Source of the DNA: an uncultured Acetobacteraceae bacterium
Lineage (GTDB): Bacteria > Pseudomonadota > Alphaproteobacteria > Acetobacterales > Acetobacteraceae
Direction: 5' to 3'
DNA: 33,844 nucleotides
NCBI GenBank assembly: GCA_937873205.1
Contig: CALMVO010000097.1
Coordinates: 1-33,844, forward strand
Shown: positions 32,607 to 33,844 of the stretch, in pieces
Layout: each line of letters starts with the position of its first letter
How positions within the stretch are numbered: position 1 is the first letter of the stretch
The notes under the pieces: generated by a model
Seen by the model: only the letters and a program-made list of their open reading frames with translations
Database searches by the model: none
What the model was told of the DNA's origin: nothing
Position numbers and translations under genes: made by a program

Positions 32607-33152
32607 ATGGCGGCGACGGCGAAGAAGACCGATCCCAAGCTGTGGGACACGGTGAAGTCCGAGATCACCGAGGGCGACAAGGGCGGCCATCCGGGTCAGT
32701 GGTCGGCGCGCAAGGCGCAGCTGGCCACCGCCGAATATAAGAAGCGCGGCGGCGGCTATGCCGGCGCCAAGGCCGCCGACAACCACCTCAGCCAGTGGAC
32801 CAAGGAGGAATGGGACACGAAGTCCGGCGAGGACTCCGCCAAGACCGGCGAGCGCTATCTGCCCAAGAAGGCCCGCGCGGCGCTGGACACGTCCGAATAC
32901 GACCGCACCACGGCCAAGAAGCGGGCGGACAGCGCCCGGGGCCGGCAGCACTCGAAGCAGCCGGCGGACGTCGCGGCGAAGACCGCCAAATATCGGGAGA
33001 CCGGCGCGAAGGCGGGAAAGACGGGAAAGACGGGAAAGGCGGCCAGGGCAGGCGATCAGACGCGGGCCGAGCTGATGCGCAAGGCGGCCGAGAAGGGCGT
33101 CAAGGGTCGTTCGCGGATGAAGAAGGACGAGCTAATCGCGGCGCTGTCCTGA
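32607..33152 (+). CDS. DUF5872 family protein, Lys-rich, with SAP/Rho-N-like C-terminal motif
   Basis: 181 residues. The first ~130 residues follow the DUF5872 pattern: DPKLWDTVKSEITEGDKGGHPGQWSARKAQLA, YKKRGGGYAGAKAADNHLSQWTKEEWDTKSG, ERYLPKKARAALDTSEYDRTT and KQPADVAAKTAKYRETG. Then come a short KTG tandem repeat (residues ~134-143) and a C-terminal AELMRKAAEKGVKGRSRMKKDELIAAL that resembles SAP/Rho N-terminal helix-turn-helix motifs which touch nucleic acids. The overall charge is very basic. Function unknown; nucleic-acid binding is inferred. The ATG has GGGAG 7 bases upstream. The next gene starts with a one-base overlap (TGATG). Confidence 0.85.
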   Translation: MAATAKKTDPKLWDTVKSEITEGDKGGHPGQWSARKAQLATAEYKKRGGGYAGAKAADNHLSQWTKEEWDTKSGEDSAKTGERYLPKKARAALDTSEYDRTTAKKRADSARGRQHSKQPADVAAKTAKYRETGAKAGKTGKTGKAARAGDQTRAELMRKAAEKGVKGRSRMKKDELIAALS

Positions 33153-33844
33153 TGGATCCGACCGGAGAGACCGCGCACCGCATCCGAGGCTCGGACGGCA
33201 CCGACCTGGCGGCACGGCATCGCCACGGGACCGCCGGGCCGACCCTGGTGTTCCTCCCCGGCCTGCGCAGCGACATGACCGGGGACAAGGCGACCGCCCT
33301 CTCGGCCTTCGCAGGCCGCCACGGCCGGGCCATGCTGCGGCTCGACTACTCCGGGCATGGGGCCAGCGGCGGCCATTTCGAGGACGGCAGCGTGGCGCGG
33401 TGGCGCGACGACGCGCTCACGGTGATCGAGGCGCTGGCGCCGGGGCCCGTTCTCCTGGTTGGCTCGTCGATGGGCGGCTGGATCGGGCTGCTGCTGGCGC
33501 GGGCGCTGGGACCGCGGGTGCGCGGCTTCGTCGGCATCGCGGCAGCGCCGGACTTCACCCGGACCATGCTGGCCGGCCTGTCGGCGCCGCAGCGGGCCGT
33601 GCTGAACCGTGACGACCGGGTGACGCTACCGGCGGAGCCGGAGCCGCTGGTGCTGACGCGGCGGGCGATCCTCGATGGCGAGGCCTCCTGCCTGATGGAC
33701 GGCCCGATCGCGCTGGACGCGCCTGTCCGGCTGCTGCACGGCCAGCGCGACGACGTGGTGCCGTGGGCGACGGCGGGCGGCCTCGCCGCGCGGGGGGCGC
33801 CCCCCCCCGGCCGGGGGGGGGGGGGGGAGGGCGGGGGCCCGCGG
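33152..33844 (+). CDS. Alpha/beta hydrolase, 3' end cut by the window edge
   Basis: Starts at the ATG sharing one base with the previous stop (TGATG) and stays open to the window end (231 codons). It has the strand GPTLVFLPGLRSDMTGDKA, the conserved MLRLDYSGHGASGG, nucleophile elbow VGSSMGGWIGLL (Ser at about residue 111) and the Asp-bearing RLLHGQRDDVVPWA near residue 215. The catalytic His should lie just past the edge. It resembles the small peptidase/esterase hydrolases of the ABHD10/BioH-like type. No signal peptide. The last ~17 codons fall in unreliable homopolymer sequence. Confidence 0.88.
   Translation, partial: MDPTGETAHRIRGSDGTDLAARHRHGTAGPTLVFLPGLRSDMTGDKATALSAFAGRHGRAMLRLDYSGHGASGGHFEDGSVARWRDDALTVIEALAPGPVLLVGSSMGGWIGLLLARALGPRVRGFVGIAAAPDFTRTMLAGLSAPQRAVLNRDDRVTLPAEPEPLVLTRRAILDGEASCLMDGPIALDAPVRLLHGQRDDVVPWATAGGLAARGAPPPGRGGGGEGGGPR
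33790..33844. other. G/C homopolymer tail, probable low-quality contig end
   Basis: Runs of up to 15 G and 9 C appear here and nowhere else in the window, straight after clean coding sequence of the hydrolase. This looks like error-prone sequence at the end of an assembly contig. The reading frame beyond about 33790 should not be trusted. Confidence 0.75.

Overview
The window is a very GC-rich stretch (roughly 70 % G+C by eye) from an alphaproteobacterium, most likely a member of the Acetobacteraceae/Rhodospirillales. The grounds are codon use, a COG4111-type NadQ regulator, a thrS-infC pair, and extragenic arrays of three-base-loop hairpins of the kind seen in Acetobacteraceae. It is chromosomal and mixes core and accessory genes. 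It looks like a whole draft contig: base 1 lies inside a dispersed repeat and the last ~55 bases are G/C homopolymer noise. No transposase, integrase, tRNA, rRNA or CRISPR array was seen.

Layout, left to right. (1) 1-3290: a truncated repeat copy, then a minus-strand pair made of a DegT-type PLP aminotransferase and an FAD oxidoreductase (ATGA overlap), preceded by a perfect 11-bp-arm dyad. (2) 3289-6710: minus-strand nadA-nadB-nadC (de novo NAD synthesis), coupled by 4-base overlaps, with a palindrome over the nadA promoter. (3) 6857-7405: a secreted fasciclin-domain protein. (4) 7506-12629: a minus-strand four-gene operon with 4-base overlaps, in order bacteriophytochrome histidine kinase, Rcp1-like response regulator, receiver-histidine kinase hybrid, and a NadQ-type NUDIX/winged-helix regulator. 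(5) 12753-16208: plus-strand beta-carbonic anhydrase, an endonuclease/exonuclease/phosphatase protein, an ~800-base stretch with no supported gene, and a family IV esterase. (6) 16297-18244: a repeat copy, a DUF2076 protein, a CoA-binding protein and a small unknown ORF. (7) 18163-21163: glyQ-glyS. (8) 21184-23545: a His/Asp-rich membrane protein, a membrane-protein pseudogene split by the third repeat copy, and a hairpin array. (9) 23492-27504: a type III polyketide synthase-methyltransferase-flavoprotein operon with a divergent second methyltransferase. (10) 27564-32520: two glycosyltransferases, thrS and infC on the minus strand. (11) 32607-end: a DUF5872 protein and a truncated alpha/beta hydrolase.

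Two observations stand out. First, the 102-bp repeat behaves as a non-autonomous transposable element (MITE). Removing one core plus one TA (104 bp) from the copy at 22375-22476 exactly restores the reading frame of the interrupted gene, which shows a TA target duplication and recent movement. Second, a predicted NAD-biosynthesis repressor (NadQ) is translationally coupled to a phytochrome two-component operon, about 0.8 kb from a nadABC operon whose promoter carries a matching kind of palindrome. This suggests, but does not prove, a link between light/redox signalling and NAD synthesis.
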